Of a stretch of DNA of 24,875 nt, positions 15,428-22,245 are shown piece by piece. The translations under genes and the position numbers were made by a program. The DNA comes from Prolixibacteraceae bacterium UBA6029. Lineage in GTDB: Bacteria > Bacteroidota > Bacteroidia > Bacteroidales > Prolixibacteraceae. Within the stretch, counting starts at the first letter, position 1. Each line of letters begins with the position of its first letter. The notes under the pieces are model-generated. The model did no database searches. It was not told where the DNA came from and saw only the letters and a program-made list of their open reading frames with translations. The stretch covers positions 96,430 to 121,304 of the forward strand of contig DIZL01000076.1 in assembly GCA_002429385.1 (NCBI GenBank), in the 5' to 3' direction.

Positions 15428-16381
15428 GTGAAGATACACAGGAATCTGAATAATTTTTATGCGAACAACCCGGTTCTGACCGTGGGTACTTTTGATGGCG
15501 TTCATTTGGGACATCAAAAAATTATTGCCCGAATGATCGATCTGGCGAAGAAATCAAATGGAGAATCAATTATTTTCACTTTCGATCCACACCCCCGAAA
15601 AGTGGTATCTGCCGATGAGAAAAGCCTTCGTTTGTTGACCACAATGGACGAGAAGATTGCTTTGTTTGAACAATCCGGAATCGATCATCTGATTATCTAT
15701 CCGTTTACTGCTGAATTTGCCGGGTTAACCTATGAGGAATTTGTTGAAAATATCCTGGTTAGGCAGATTCACACTAAATTGCTTGTAGTGGGATACGACC
15801 ATAAATTTGGGAAAGACCGTCAGGGTGGCTTTGAATTTCTGAAACAATGCGCTGATCGGCACAAATTTCAAATTGAAAAGCTGGATGTACTTCTCTTAAA
15901 TGAATCTAATGTCAGTTCAACCTTGATACGCGAGGCAATTCAACAGGGCGACATAGAGACTGCAAACTTATTTTTGGGTTATCGGTTTTCTCTGCATGGC
16001 ACAGTTGTGGAAGGGCAAAAGCTTGGACGGCAGATTGAGTTCCCAACGGCCAATATTGAAGCTTCCGATCCGGATAAGATTGTACCCGGATATGGGGTTT
16101 ATGCTGTACAGGTAAAGATTCAGAATCAAATCTACATCGGCATGCTTAATATCGGCAGCCGTCCGACTATAAACAACAATGCCGATCATAGAAGCATAGA
16201 AGTTCATCTGTTCGATTTTGACTCGGATATTTATGGCGAATACGTTGAACTTATCTTTTACAGGAAACTGAGAGAGGAACAAAAATTTGAATCCTTAGAT
16301 GCACTAAAGACACAACTCTTTCGGGATAAAGAAGATACAATAAATTATTTCAATACAGTGAAGGATGATACTTCCGAATAA
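15428..16381 (+). CDS. ribF: Bifunctional riboflavin kinase / FAD synthetase
   Basis: RibF phosphorylates riboflavin to FMN and adenylates FMN to FAD in the cytoplasm. The N-terminal nucleotidyltransferase domain has VGTFDGVHLGHQ at residues 19-30 (HxGH-type site), FTFDPHPRKVV and the STLIREAI motif. The C-terminal flavokinase domain has GRQIEFPTANI, GYGVYAV and NIGSRPTI. The length of 317 is standard. The start is GTG at 15428: it gives MKIHRNLNNF, the normal family N-terminus, and no ATG fits. The gene is monocistronic, between the divergent thioredoxin-fold lipoprotein and ahcY, which has its own -7 element. Confidence 0.95.
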   Translation: MKIHRNLNNFYANNPVLTVGTFDGVHLGHQKIIARMIDLAKKSNGESIIFTFDPHPRKVVSADEKSLRLLTTMDEKIALFEQSGIDHLIIYPFTAEFAGLTYEEFVENILVRQIHTKLLVVGYDHKFGKDRQGGFEFLKQCADRHKFQIEKLDVLLLNESNVSSTLIREAIQQGDIETANLFLGYRFSLHGTVVEGQKLGRQIEFPTANIEASDPDKIVPGYGVYAVQVKIQNQIYIGMLNIGSRPTINNNADHRSIEVHLFDFDSDIYGEYVELIFYRKLREEQKFESLDALKTQLFRDKEDTINYFNTVKDDTSE

Positions 16382-16439
16382 ATTATTTATATGAGCAGTT
16401 TACTGATCCATAATATCAAATTAGTTCGATTGATTTGAT

Positions 16440-16447
16440 TATCTTTG
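16440..16447 (+). promoter_or_regulatory. -7 promoter element for ahcY
   Basis: TATCTTTG is an exact TAnnTTTG match, 23 nt before the ahcY ATG. No -33 TTG is found at the right distance. The 89-nt gap after ribF has no terminator that I can see. Confidence 0.55.
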
Positions 16448-16470
16448 ACCACAAATATTAAACTTCAGAA

Positions 16471-17889
16471 ATGACAACAAAAACATTGGAACAGTTGGTC
16501 TACAAAGTGGCCGATATATCGCTTGCTGCATTTGGACGGAAAGAAATTGAAATCGCCGAAAAAGAAATGCCCGGGTTAATGGCAATCCGAAAAAAATATT
16601 CAGCTTCAAAACCGCTGAAGGATGCCCGAATTATGGGTTCTCTTCATATGACCATACAAACTGCGGTATTGATCGAAACACTCGTCGAACTTGGCGCTAA
16701 AGTGCGTTGGGCAAGCTGCAATATTTTCAGTACCCAGGATCATGCTGCTGCGGCAATTGCTGCTGCGGCAATACCAGTTTTTGCCTGGAAAGGTGAATCA
16801 TTGGCCGAATACTGGTGGTGTACTGAGCGTGCCCTTGATTTTGGAAACGGAGATGGACCAACCTTGATCGTTGACGATGGCGGCGATGCAACCATGATGA
16901 TCCATATTGGCTATGAAGCTGAAAAAAACAATTCAATTCTCGATAAACCGGTTGAGGCCGAAGACGAACGCGAACTTCATGCCTGCCTGAAAGAAGTTCT
17001 GGCCTATGATCCGCAACGCTGGACACGCCAGGTGCCTTTGATCAAAGGTGTTTCAGAAGAAACCACCACTGGAGTCCATCGTTTATACCAGATGATGAAC
17101 GAAGGGAAGCTTTTATTTCCTGCCTTCAATGTGAATGATTCGGTAACGAAATCAAAATTCGATAATCTGTACGGTTGCCGTGAATCGCTTGCCGATGGTA
17201 TTAAACGTGCCACAGATGTGATGATTGCCGGGAAAGTCGTAATCGTTGCCGGTTACGGTGATGTTGGCAAAGGATGTTCACATTCCATGCGTAGCTATGG
17301 TGCACGGGTCATTGTCACCGAAATCGATCCGATCTGCGCCCTCCAGGCAGCAATGGAAGGATTCGAGGTAAAAACAATGGACGAGGCCGTATCAGAAGGA
17401 AACATTTTTGTTACTACGACAGGAAACAGAGATATTATTACCGGAGAACACATGGCAGCTATGAAAGATCAGGCGATCATTTGCAACATTGGCCATTTTG
17501 ACAACGAAATTCAGGTTGCCCGTCTCGAGAACTGGCCTGGAATCAGCAAAACGAATATCAAACCTCAGGTCGATAAGTACACTTATTCAGATGGTCATTC
17601 GATCTTCCTTCTTGCTGAAGGCCGTTTGGTGAACCTTGGTTGTGCTACAGGTCATCCTTCGTTTGTGATGTCGAACTCTTTTACCAATCAGACTTTGGCG
17701 CAAATTGAACTATGGCAAAAGGATTATAAAGTAAATGTCTATCGATTACCTAAATACCTGGACGAAGAAGTTGCCCGCTTACATTTGGAACAACTAGGGG
17801 TAAAACTGACTGTTCTTAGCCAGGAACAATCAGAATATCTGGGGATACCGGTTGAAGGCCCATACAAACCTGATCATTACAGGTATTAA
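16471..17889 (+). CDS. ahcY: Adenosylhomocysteinase
   Basis: This cytoplasmic NAD-dependent enzyme hydrolyses S-adenosylhomocysteine to adenosine and homocysteine, relieving product inhibition of methyltransferases. Conserved blocks are clear: GSLHMTIQTAVLIETL (about 56-71), ASCNIFSTQDHAAAAIA (81-97), the NAD-binding loop GYGDVGKG (261-268), ITGEHMAAMKDQAI, NIGHFDNEI and the C-terminal GPYKPDHYRY with the lysine and tyrosine that contact NAD in the neighbouring subunit. The length of 472 matches the long bacterial form. It has its own promoter element and a very long terminator hairpin downstream. No SAH riboswitch is visible in the short leader. Confidence 0.98.
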   Translation: MTTKTLEQLVYKVADISLAAFGRKEIEIAEKEMPGLMAIRKKYSASKPLKDARIMGSLHMTIQTAVLIETLVELGAKVRWASCNIFSTQDHAAAAIAAAAIPVFAWKGESLAEYWWCTERALDFGNGDGPTLIVDDGGDATMMIHIGYEAEKNNSILDKPVEAEDERELHACLKEVLAYDPQRWTRQVPLIKGVSEETTTGVHRLYQMMNEGKLLFPAFNVNDSVTKSKFDNLYGCRESLADGIKRATDVMIAGKVVIVAGYGDVGKGCSHSMRSYGARVIVTEIDPICALQAAMEGFEVKTMDEAVSEGNIFVTTTGNRDIITGEHMAAMKDQAIICNIGHFDNEIQVARLENWPGISKTNIKPQVDKYTYSDGHSIFLLAEGRLVNLGCATGHPSFVMSNSFTNQTLAQIELWQKDYKVNVYRLPKYLDEEVARLHLEQLGVKLTVLSQEQSEYLGIPVEGPYKPDHYRY

Positions 17890-17958
17890 AATAAAGAAAA
17901 AAGGAATTGGGAAAAAGAAAAATAATCTGTTGTAATACGCTGAATAATTATTACAGAA

Positions 17959-18017
17959 CAAAGTTATAAAAATTAAAAGGGAGCTTAATTGGCTCCTTTT
18001 TAATTTTTATAACTTTG
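17959..18017. terminator. 26-bp inverted repeat terminator after ahcY
   Basis: Positions 17959-17984 pair with 17992-18017 over 26 bp, with a single G-T wobble and a 7-nt loop (TTAATTG). The GC part (GGGAGC/GCTCC) is next to the loop and T5 follows it inside the right arm, so rightward transcription from ahcY should stop here. Each outer end is an exact TAnnTTTG element pointing outward: TAACTTTG at 18010-18017 (+) and the same octamer at 17966-17959 (-). Confidence 0.85.
17989..18017 (+). promoter_or_regulatory. Promoter of the 18-kb unknown gene, inside the terminator hairpin
   Basis: TAACTTTG (18010-18017) matches the -7 consensus and TTG (17989-17991) lies 18 nt upstream, in the hairpin loop. 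The predicted start, about 18024, gives a leader of about 24 nt before the ATG at 18048. Confidence 0.5.
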
Positions 18018-18047
18018 GGTTTCTCTTTTGGATTAAATTCGTTGAAG

Positions 18048-18521
18048 ATGAGCCAGAATCAGAACATACAAATCAACGAAGAAGAGTATATCATTGGACT
18101 CTTTCGAAACGAATATCCTGATTTTCCCAAAGGAAAGTTGCTTAAAACTGAATCGCCCGATTTTATCCTGAAGGATTCTGCTAAAACAGCCATTGGAATA
18201 GAACTCACCAAACTTCACGGGCCTGTCAGCAATAAAGATAACACTCCTTTTACAAGCAAGATCCGCGGATACCAAACACCTGAATTTACCAGAGAAAATA
18301 TTGAATTTACAATTAATGCAAAGGACGTTAAGCTACCCATTTACAAGCAGAAAATGCTGAACCAGATTTGGTTACTGATTATTGCCGATATCATTGAAAT
18401 CCCAGTTTCATTTAACTTGTCCAACAAACTTAAAAACTGGAATTTTTTCTCAGGGTTTCACAGGGTATTTCTGTTTGAACTGAAAACACGTAAAGTGTTT
18501 GAACTGAATCTATCCTATTAA
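18048..18521 (+). CDS. Unknown protein, faint PD-(D/E)xK-like signature
   Basis: I do not recognise this 157-residue protein. Residues 35-54 run from ESPDF (Glu35, Asp38) to GIELT (Glu52), the spacing and hydrophobic context of the PD-(D/E)xK nuclease fold, but the final lysine is replaced by Thr54, so activity is doubtful. Its C-terminal half alternates strands and helices (IWLLIIADIIEIPV, HRVFLFEL). There is no signal peptide or membrane segment. The ATG at 18048 is preferred over a TTG at 18015, which overlaps the -7 promoter element. It is a single gene with no partner methyltransferase or toxin-antitoxin gene beside it. It could equally be an unrelated conserved protein of unknown role. 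Confidence 0.6.
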   Translation: MSQNQNIQINEEEYIIGLFRNEYPDFPKGKLLKTESPDFILKDSAKTAIGIELTKLHGPVSNKDNTPFTSKIRGYQTPEFTRENIEFTINAKDVKLPIYKQKMLNQIWLLIIADIIEIPVSFNLSNKLKNWNFFSGFHRVFLFELKTRKVFELNLSY

Positions 18522-18618
18522 CCCGGGTTCAATCCGGACTTCAGGAGATTTCAAAATTACCCTATTACACCATTGTATGAAAAGGGATTGAGAGGGGATC
18601 AATAGGGGTTTCCTTTTC

Positions 18619-18626
18619 TATATTTG
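18619..18626 (+). promoter_or_regulatory. -7-like element before the 18.6-kb inverted repeat
   Basis: TATATTTG is an exact TAnnTTTG match, two bases before the left arm of the inverted repeat. A start near 18633 would lie inside that arm. The only reading frame it could serve is the 52-codon one at 18699. Confidence 0.35.
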
Positions 18627-18628
18627 TA

Positions 18629-18690
18629 CTATGATTGATCTATATCTGTACTAAAACCTGAATCTTTGTATAGATATAGATCAATCATAG
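18629..18690. repeat. 23-bp inverted repeat in a gene-poor gap
   Basis: Positions 18629-18651 pair with 18668-18690 over 23 bp with one G-T wobble, around a 16-nt loop. The arm core is ATGATTGATCTATATC. No T run follows on either strand, so it does not look like a terminator; an operator or a small mobile-element relic is possible. The remaining gap (18522-18628 and 18858-18911) holds only a palindrome AACCCGGGTT at the preceding stop codon (18520-18529). Confidence 0.8.
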
Positions 18691-18698
18691 ATTAAGTC

Positions 18699-18857
18699 AT
18701 GAAGCGCAGATACGACCTTAATACGACCTTATTACGAATAGATCGAAGGCCGAAACTTATAATAACAGAAGCAGGAGATTTCCGAAAGGATTTAATACAG
18801 AAATGGGGAACCAATAATAGCACAACTGATCAGAGTACCAGTCCCACCATTTCCTAA
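18699..18857 (+). CDS. Possible 52-residue basic protein
   Basis: An ATG at 18699, 8 nt after the inverted repeat, opens a frame of 52 codons ending in TAA at 18855. It begins MKRRYDLNTTLLRIDRRPK and continues with LIITEAGDFRKDLIQKWG, then a Ser/Thr-rich end. The N-terminal part is strongly basic. The first codons overlap an 11-bp periodic stretch (TACGACCTTAA, TACGACCTTAT, TACGA at 18711-18737). I do not recognise it, there is no clear ribosome-binding site, and it could be a chance frame. The position behind a -7 element and a large palindrome is the only reason to list it. Confidence 0.25.
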   Translation: MKRRYDLNTTLLRIDRRPKLIITEAGDFRKDLIQKWGTNNSTTDQSTSPTIS

Positions 18858-18911
18858 TGTAATGCTTTTGAAATTAGGGCGACCAATAAATGAAACTGAC
18901 CGTTCAGAATA

Positions 18912-19358
18912 TTAATTTCTGACCCCGATTCGGCCTCCAATAAATGAAGTGCGGTATTGTTTCAGCGGTTCGCTGGCCGGCCCCTTTATCGGACTGCCGT
19001 TCCCCCCGAAAAGAATGAACTGAGAGCCGCATTTGGGACAGGTAGCAATTCCACTTCCATTAGCCGTGACCCTGATTAAGGATGAGACTTCTTTTGTACA
19101 AGTAGCATCATAGGCATAAAAAGGATTATCACTATCAACAAGGTCTTTGAAAATAATAATTCCACCATAACCTGCATAAGGGAAAAAGGCAGATCCCCCC
19201 GGAATGTTGAGCTCTATGTAATTGGTAGGATTGAAATCCATGTTGACAACAATATAAGGGACTACGGATGTATAATCTTTTTTACAGCTGTTGGTGCCGA
19301 CAATAAAAAAGAAGCAAAATAAAACTGTTTGAAATACTCTTCGCGGAAATTGAACCAT
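18912..19358 (-). CDS. Rieske-like lipoprotein with altered metal ligands
   Basis: This 148-residue lipoprotein has a signal sequence with the lipidated cysteine at residue 25 (TNSC). Its core follows the layout of Rieske-domain proteins: IPGGSAFFPYAGYGGIIIF, YDATCTKE with Cys87, then ATCPKCGSQF with Cys107 and Cys110, and GPASEPLKQY near the end. In a classical Rieske centre the ligands are CxH and CxxH; here they read C-T-K and C-P-K-C, so both histidines are missing and a normal [2Fe-2S] cluster is unlikely. Related Bacteroidota lipoproteins share such substitutions as far as I recall. The ATG at 19358 is chosen because it places the hydrophobic signal correctly; an upstream in-frame start at 19400 adds 14 residues. 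It is divergent from the next gene with 72 nt between starts. Confidence 0.75.
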   Translation of the reverse strand: MVQFPRRVFQTVLFCFFFIVGTNSCKKDYTSVVPYIVVNMDFNPTNYIELNIPGGSAFFPYAGYGGIIIFKDLVDSDNPFYAYDATCTKEVSSLIRVTANGSGIATCPKCGSQFILFGGNGSPIKGPASEPLKQYRTSFIGGRIGVRN

Positions 19359-19430
19359 TTTATCTATCTTTATTCCATTATACAACAAAGAAAAGCACAA
19401 ATTATTTTATTTAGCGATAAAAATTTAAAG

Positions 19431-19877
19431 ATGAAAGATTATTATTTTCTCCTCATAGCTGTAGCTCTTTCAATTTTTGCTGCAATTAAGCAGAATATGA
19501 AAAAGTCGGAAGATATAAATCCTGTCGCGGGAAAACCTGAAAGACCAGGGAATTATTTTCTGGACCAATTGATGGGTGAAGGTTTTTGGGATGAATCAAA
19601 CGTTATTGCTTCACCGCCCAAACATGCAAATCCCGCTCCACCGCCTCCTTCTTCAGGAATAAGCAAAGACAATAATTCCGGTGAACTTTATCACCCCGGA
19701 TTCAAACGTACCTTGCCAGACCTTCAAAAGAGAACTATTCCGACGACGGTGAGAAAACCAGTTGACCGAAAGCTTGAAGCTGAATCTGAAACTCCAGATA
19801 CAACTGGTTACCTGGAGGATTTTTCATTGAGGAAGGCATTTGTTTATTCTGAAATCCTGACCCGGAAATACGAATAA
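19431..19877 (+). CDS. Small membrane-anchored protein, unknown function
   Basis: The 148-residue product starts with a hydrophobic segment (YYFLLIAVALSIFAAI, residues 4-19) followed by KQNMKK, which fits a single N-terminal membrane anchor with a cytoplasmic tail. The rest is low-complexity and hydrophilic, with a proline run (PAPPPPSSG) and no recognisable domain. Similar small proteins with this N-terminus are common in Bacteroidota but have no known role. The ATG at 19431 is favoured; a further in-frame ATG at 19329 would add 34 residues with no resemblance to such a protein and would overlap the divergent lipoprotein gene. It is a single-gene unit upstream of greA. Confidence 0.7.
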   Translation: MKDYYFLLIAVALSIFAAIKQNMKKSEDINPVAGKPERPGNYFLDQLMGEGFWDESNVIASPPKHANPAPPPPSSGISKDNNSGELYHPGFKRTLPDLQKRTIPTTVRKPVDRKLEAESETPDTTGYLEDFSLRKAFVYSEILTRKYE

Positions 19878-20031
19878 GGCATTTAGAAACATTAATTATC
19901 TTGAATGTTTTAAATCAGCACAATAACGGTAATGCTTCGTTAAGTTGAACTAATCCTTCTGAAACTTTCAGTATACAGTTGATTAATTGTTTTTTAAAAC
20001 ATACCTGTTCGTAAAGATTAAAAAAATTGAT

Positions 20032-20048
20032 TAAATTTGTGACACAAA
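20032..20048 (+). promoter_or_regulatory. greA promoter with overlapping palindrome
   Basis: TAAATTTG (20032-20039) matches TAnnTTTG exactly. It overlaps a perfect palindrome TTTGTG-A-CACAAA (20036-20048) that covers the end of the -7 element and the expected start site near 20045. A repressor bound there would block initiation. No -33 element is evident. Confidence 0.5.
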
Positions 20049-20078
20049 AGAGTTTCGCAATGGTCGAAATTCTTTTTT
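20046..20078 (+). terminator. Terminator-like hairpin in the greA leader
   Basis: AAAAGAGTTTCG (20046-20057) pairs with CGAAATTCTTTT (20065-20076) through 12 bp including one G-T pair, loop CAATGGT, and T6 follows (20073-20078). It begins at the predicted transcript start and lies 35 nt before the greA ATG, so most transcripts could stop here. Confidence 0.6.
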
Positions 20079-20112
20079 GCTTTAATAACGTTTTTATAAA
20101 AAGAAGAAAAAC

Positions 20113-20586
20113 ATGCTTAAGGTTACATATATTACAGAAGAAGGTTTGCGGAAGATGAAAGACGAACTGGATCGAATGACCAAGATTGAACGTCCTGCAA
20201 TATCTAAAGCTATTGGCGAAGCCATCGAAAAAGGTGACATTTCGGAAAATGCCGAATATGATGCCGCAAAAGATGCCCAGGGTATGCTCGAAGCCAAAAT
20301 TGCCGTATTAAGCAGTAAAATTGCCTCTGCCCGCATTATTGATGAATCAAAGATTGATACTTCCTCTGTTCAGATGCTGAATAAGGTTACTATTCGCAAC
20401 AAGATGAACAATGCCACCATGCAGTACATCATTGTCTCGGAACCGGAAGCTGATCTGAAACTCGGTAAAATATCCATTCAGACCCCAATTGCCAAAGGAT
20501 TAATGGGTAAAAAACTTGGTGATATCGTTGAGATTCAGGTTCCTTCGGGAAGAATAGAATTTGAAATCATTGACATTGCAATGTAA
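20113..20586 (+). CDS. greA: Transcription elongation factor GreA
   Basis: GreA inserts its N-terminal coiled coil into the secondary channel of RNA polymerase and stimulates cleavage of backtracked RNA. The tip motif GDISENAEYDAAK (residues 41-53) contains the two acidic residues Asp42 and Glu45 that coordinate the catalytic magnesium. The C-terminal FKBP-like domain ends with SPxAKGLMGK-type sequence (TPIAKGLMGKKLGD) and VEIQVPSG. The length of 157 is standard. The HIT-family gene starts 12 nt later, so they share an operon. Its leader has a terminator-like hairpin, a possible self-control point for an elongation factor. Confidence 0.96.
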   Translation: MLKVTYITEEGLRKMKDELDRMTKIERPAISKAIGEAIEKGDISENAEYDAAKDAQGMLEAKIAVLSSKIASARIIDESKIDTSSVQMLNKVTIRNKMNNATMQYIIVSEPEADLKLGKISIQTPIAKGLMGKKLGDIVEIQVPSGRIEFEIIDIAM

Positions 20587-20598
20587 TACCATTCAGAA

Positions 20599-20994
20599 AT
20601 GGCCAGTATCTTCACCAAAATCGTAAACGGAGAAATTCCTGCCTTTAAAGTGTCCGAGGATGAAAATTTTCTTGCCTTCCTGGATATCTTCCCGGTAACG
20701 AAGGGTCATACATTGGTGATCCCAAAGAAAGAGGTTGATTACCTGTTTGATCTGGATGACGACACCTACACCGGATTGCAGTTGTTTGCCAAAAAAGTGG
20801 CAAAAGGCATTCAGAAAGCTATTCCATGCCAGAAAGTCGGAGTTATGGTTTTGGGCCTCGAAGTTCCTCATGCTCATATTCATTTGGTACCCATGCAAAC
20901 CGAAGCTGACTTGCTTAATTTCACAAAAAAAAGGTCCTTCACAAAAGAAGAAATGGCTGAAATTGCCGTTGCTATTGCCAGAGAAATTAGTTAG
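20599..20994 (+). CDS. HIT family nucleotide-binding protein
   Basis: Histidine-triad proteins of this size hydrolyse nucleoside phosphoramidates or dinucleotides. The triad HAHIHLVP is at residues 91-98, with His93 as the expected nucleophile. FTKIVNGEIPAFKV near the start and GHTLVIPKKEV are also family-typical. The N-terminal cysteines found in many bacterial members (CIFCKI) are replaced by SIFTKI, so this one lacks that zinc site. It is 131 residues long and complete, 12 nt after greA. Downstream lies a repeat-rich gap with a large inverted repeat rather than a simple terminator. Confidence 0.93.
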   Translation: MASIFTKIVNGEIPAFKVSEDENFLAFLDIFPVTKGHTLVIPKKEVDYLFDLDDDTYTGLQLFAKKVAKGIQKAIPCQKVGVMVLGLEVPHAHIHLVPMQTEADLLNFTKKRSFTKEEMAEIAVAIAREIS

Positions 20995-21006
20995 GTGTAA
21001 ATTTCT

Positions 21007-21109
21007 GCACGTTCCGCACGTTCCGCAATTCCGCATGTTCGCATGTTCGCACGTTCGCATTTTTACTCAATACAATATTCGGTTTATACGATTACCCCAT
21101 TTACCCCAT
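21007..21109. repeat. Short-period repeat tracts after the HIT gene
   Basis: Six imperfect units of 8-9 nt run from 21007 to 21056: GCACGTTCC twice, GCAATTCC, GCATGTTC twice and GCACGTTC, ending in GCAT. A second pair, TTACCCCAT twice, lies at 21092-21109. The tract is non-coding and lies between convergent genes. Confidence 0.8.
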
Positions 21110-21161
21110 TTCCGCAGTTCAGGGATTTGAACACGGATGACATAAATAAATAAAATAAATG

Positions 21162-21244
21162 GAACACGGATGACACGGATTGTACGGATTTACACTGATC
21201 TTTTTTATCCGTGGTCATCCGTCCAATCCGTGTCATCCGTGTTC
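21162..21244. repeat. Perfect 21-bp inverted repeat built of ACACGGATG units
   Basis: Positions 21162-21182 and 21224-21244 are perfectly complementary over 21 bp, and weaker pairing continues inward. The arms are themselves tandem repeats of a 9-nt unit (ACACGGATG, ACACGGATT). A further copy of AACACGGATGACA lies at 21130-21142. It sits between the convergent HIT and porP genes and could end both transcripts, although no T run follows the stem. A pyrimidine-rich repeat (CTCCCTTG, CTCCTTGC) follows at 21254-21280. Confidence 0.8.
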
Positions 21245-21279
21245 TATTTATATCTCCCTTGCTCCTTGCCCCTTGCCCC

Positions 21280-22245
21280 CTAGAAATAGTGTGGTTTGGT
21301 ATATTTTCGCCTAAACAGGTTGAAATCATATCCAATCAGAATCTCATAGGTTCCCACCTGGAACTTACGAATATCCTGAAATACGGCATAGTCGGCAGCA
21401 AAACCAATCCTCAGATTATTGGCAAAGCTATACTGGCCCGATAAACAAAACGATCCGTTACTGCGAATGTTGCCTCCAAACTGAAGGTTACCAGGCATAT
21501 ACAGGATAGCGGCTGCATCCACATAAACCGGCTGTCCAACCGTACCTACCAACAGTATGTTTGGACGAAGGCGCATGTCTCCGACCAGTTTAAATACGTA
21601 TCCTCCCGTCAGATATAGGGTTTTAAGCTCCGACAACGAGGAAAACCATTCACGGTTTACTTTAAAGGTATTGCTGATAATCTGGGGGGCCGAAAGGCTC
21701 ACATATAAGTTCTCGTTATAAAACAAGGCCCCCAGACCAAAAGCTGTCATGAAATAATTATGAACATCCAGTAGAAACTGCGAATCTGTTATTAAATCAG
21801 GATACAATTGATAATCGGTTAAGTTGTTACTGTAATTTATAACCCCAGCCCGAAACCCAAAACGCAAATAATTATACATATCGAGTCGTATCTGGTACGA
21901 ATAATCACCGGTGAGAATTAATTCCTTCTCCCTTCCTACATTCAACTGCTGAATATTCAGGCCGAAACCGCTTCTCTGGTCCTTGATGGCCGTAAAATAG
22001 GAGAATTGCTGCGTCACAGGCGCCCTGCTGATTCCCACATAGTTGATGCGCGTTAAAGCCAAAAGACCCGCCTTATCCCAAAGACCCACATAGGCTGGAT
22101 TCAAAGTCTGCATATTGGTGATATACTGAAGCGGCAAACCCCAGATATACTCATAGCTCTGCCCAATCCCCTGCCTGACCGAACACAGCAGCAGAAATAA
22201 AATCAGCACAGCAGTATGTAATCTGTTTTTAATCATCAATATCAT
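21280..22245 (-). CDS. Type IX secretion system protein, PorP/SprF family
   Basis: PorP/SprF proteins are outer-membrane barrels that pair with individual large surface proteins and anchor or export them through the type IX system. The 321-residue protein has a signal peptide (LHTAVLILFLLLCSVRQGIG, cut before QSYEY). The family signature follows: NMQTLNPAYVGLWDKAGLL, RINYVGISRAPVTQQFSYF, and GFGLNIQQLNVG. Predicted strands alternate through to GYDFNLFRRK. The start may be the ATG at 22245 or the one at 22236; both leave a good signal peptide. It lies 225 nt downstream of the large modular protein on the same strand, the usual order for a substrate and its SprF partner. Confidence 0.93.
   Translation of the reverse strand: MILMIKNRLHTAVLILFLLLCSVRQGIGQSYEYIWGLPLQYITNMQTLNPAYVGLWDKAGLLALTRINYVGISRAPVTQQFSYFTAIKDQRSGFGLNIQQLNVGREKELILTGDYSYQIRLDMYNYLRFGFRAGVINYSNNLTDYQLYPDLITDSQFLLDVHNYFMTAFGLGALFYNENLYVSLSAPQIISNTFKVNREWFSSLSELKTLYLTGGYVFKLVGDMRLRPNILLVGTVGQPVYVDAAAILYMPGNLQFGGNIRSNGSFCLSGQYSFANNLRIGFAADYAVFQDIRKFQVGTYEILIGYDFNLFRRKYTKPHYF

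Noticed and set aside
16382..16470. SAH or SAM riboswitch upstream of ahcY
   Set aside because: The predicted leader is too short and no conserved core is seen.
18015..18047. TTG start at 18015 for the 18-kb unknown protein
   Set aside because: It overlaps the -7 promoter element; the ATG at 18048 is better placed.
20735..21130. Plus-strand frame overlapping the HIT gene
   Set aside because: It is out of frame with the histidine-triad gene, runs into repeat tracts and has no domain.
21084..21335. Minus-strand frame through the ACACGGATG repeat
   Set aside because: Translation of tandem repeats, low complexity, overlapping the porP end.
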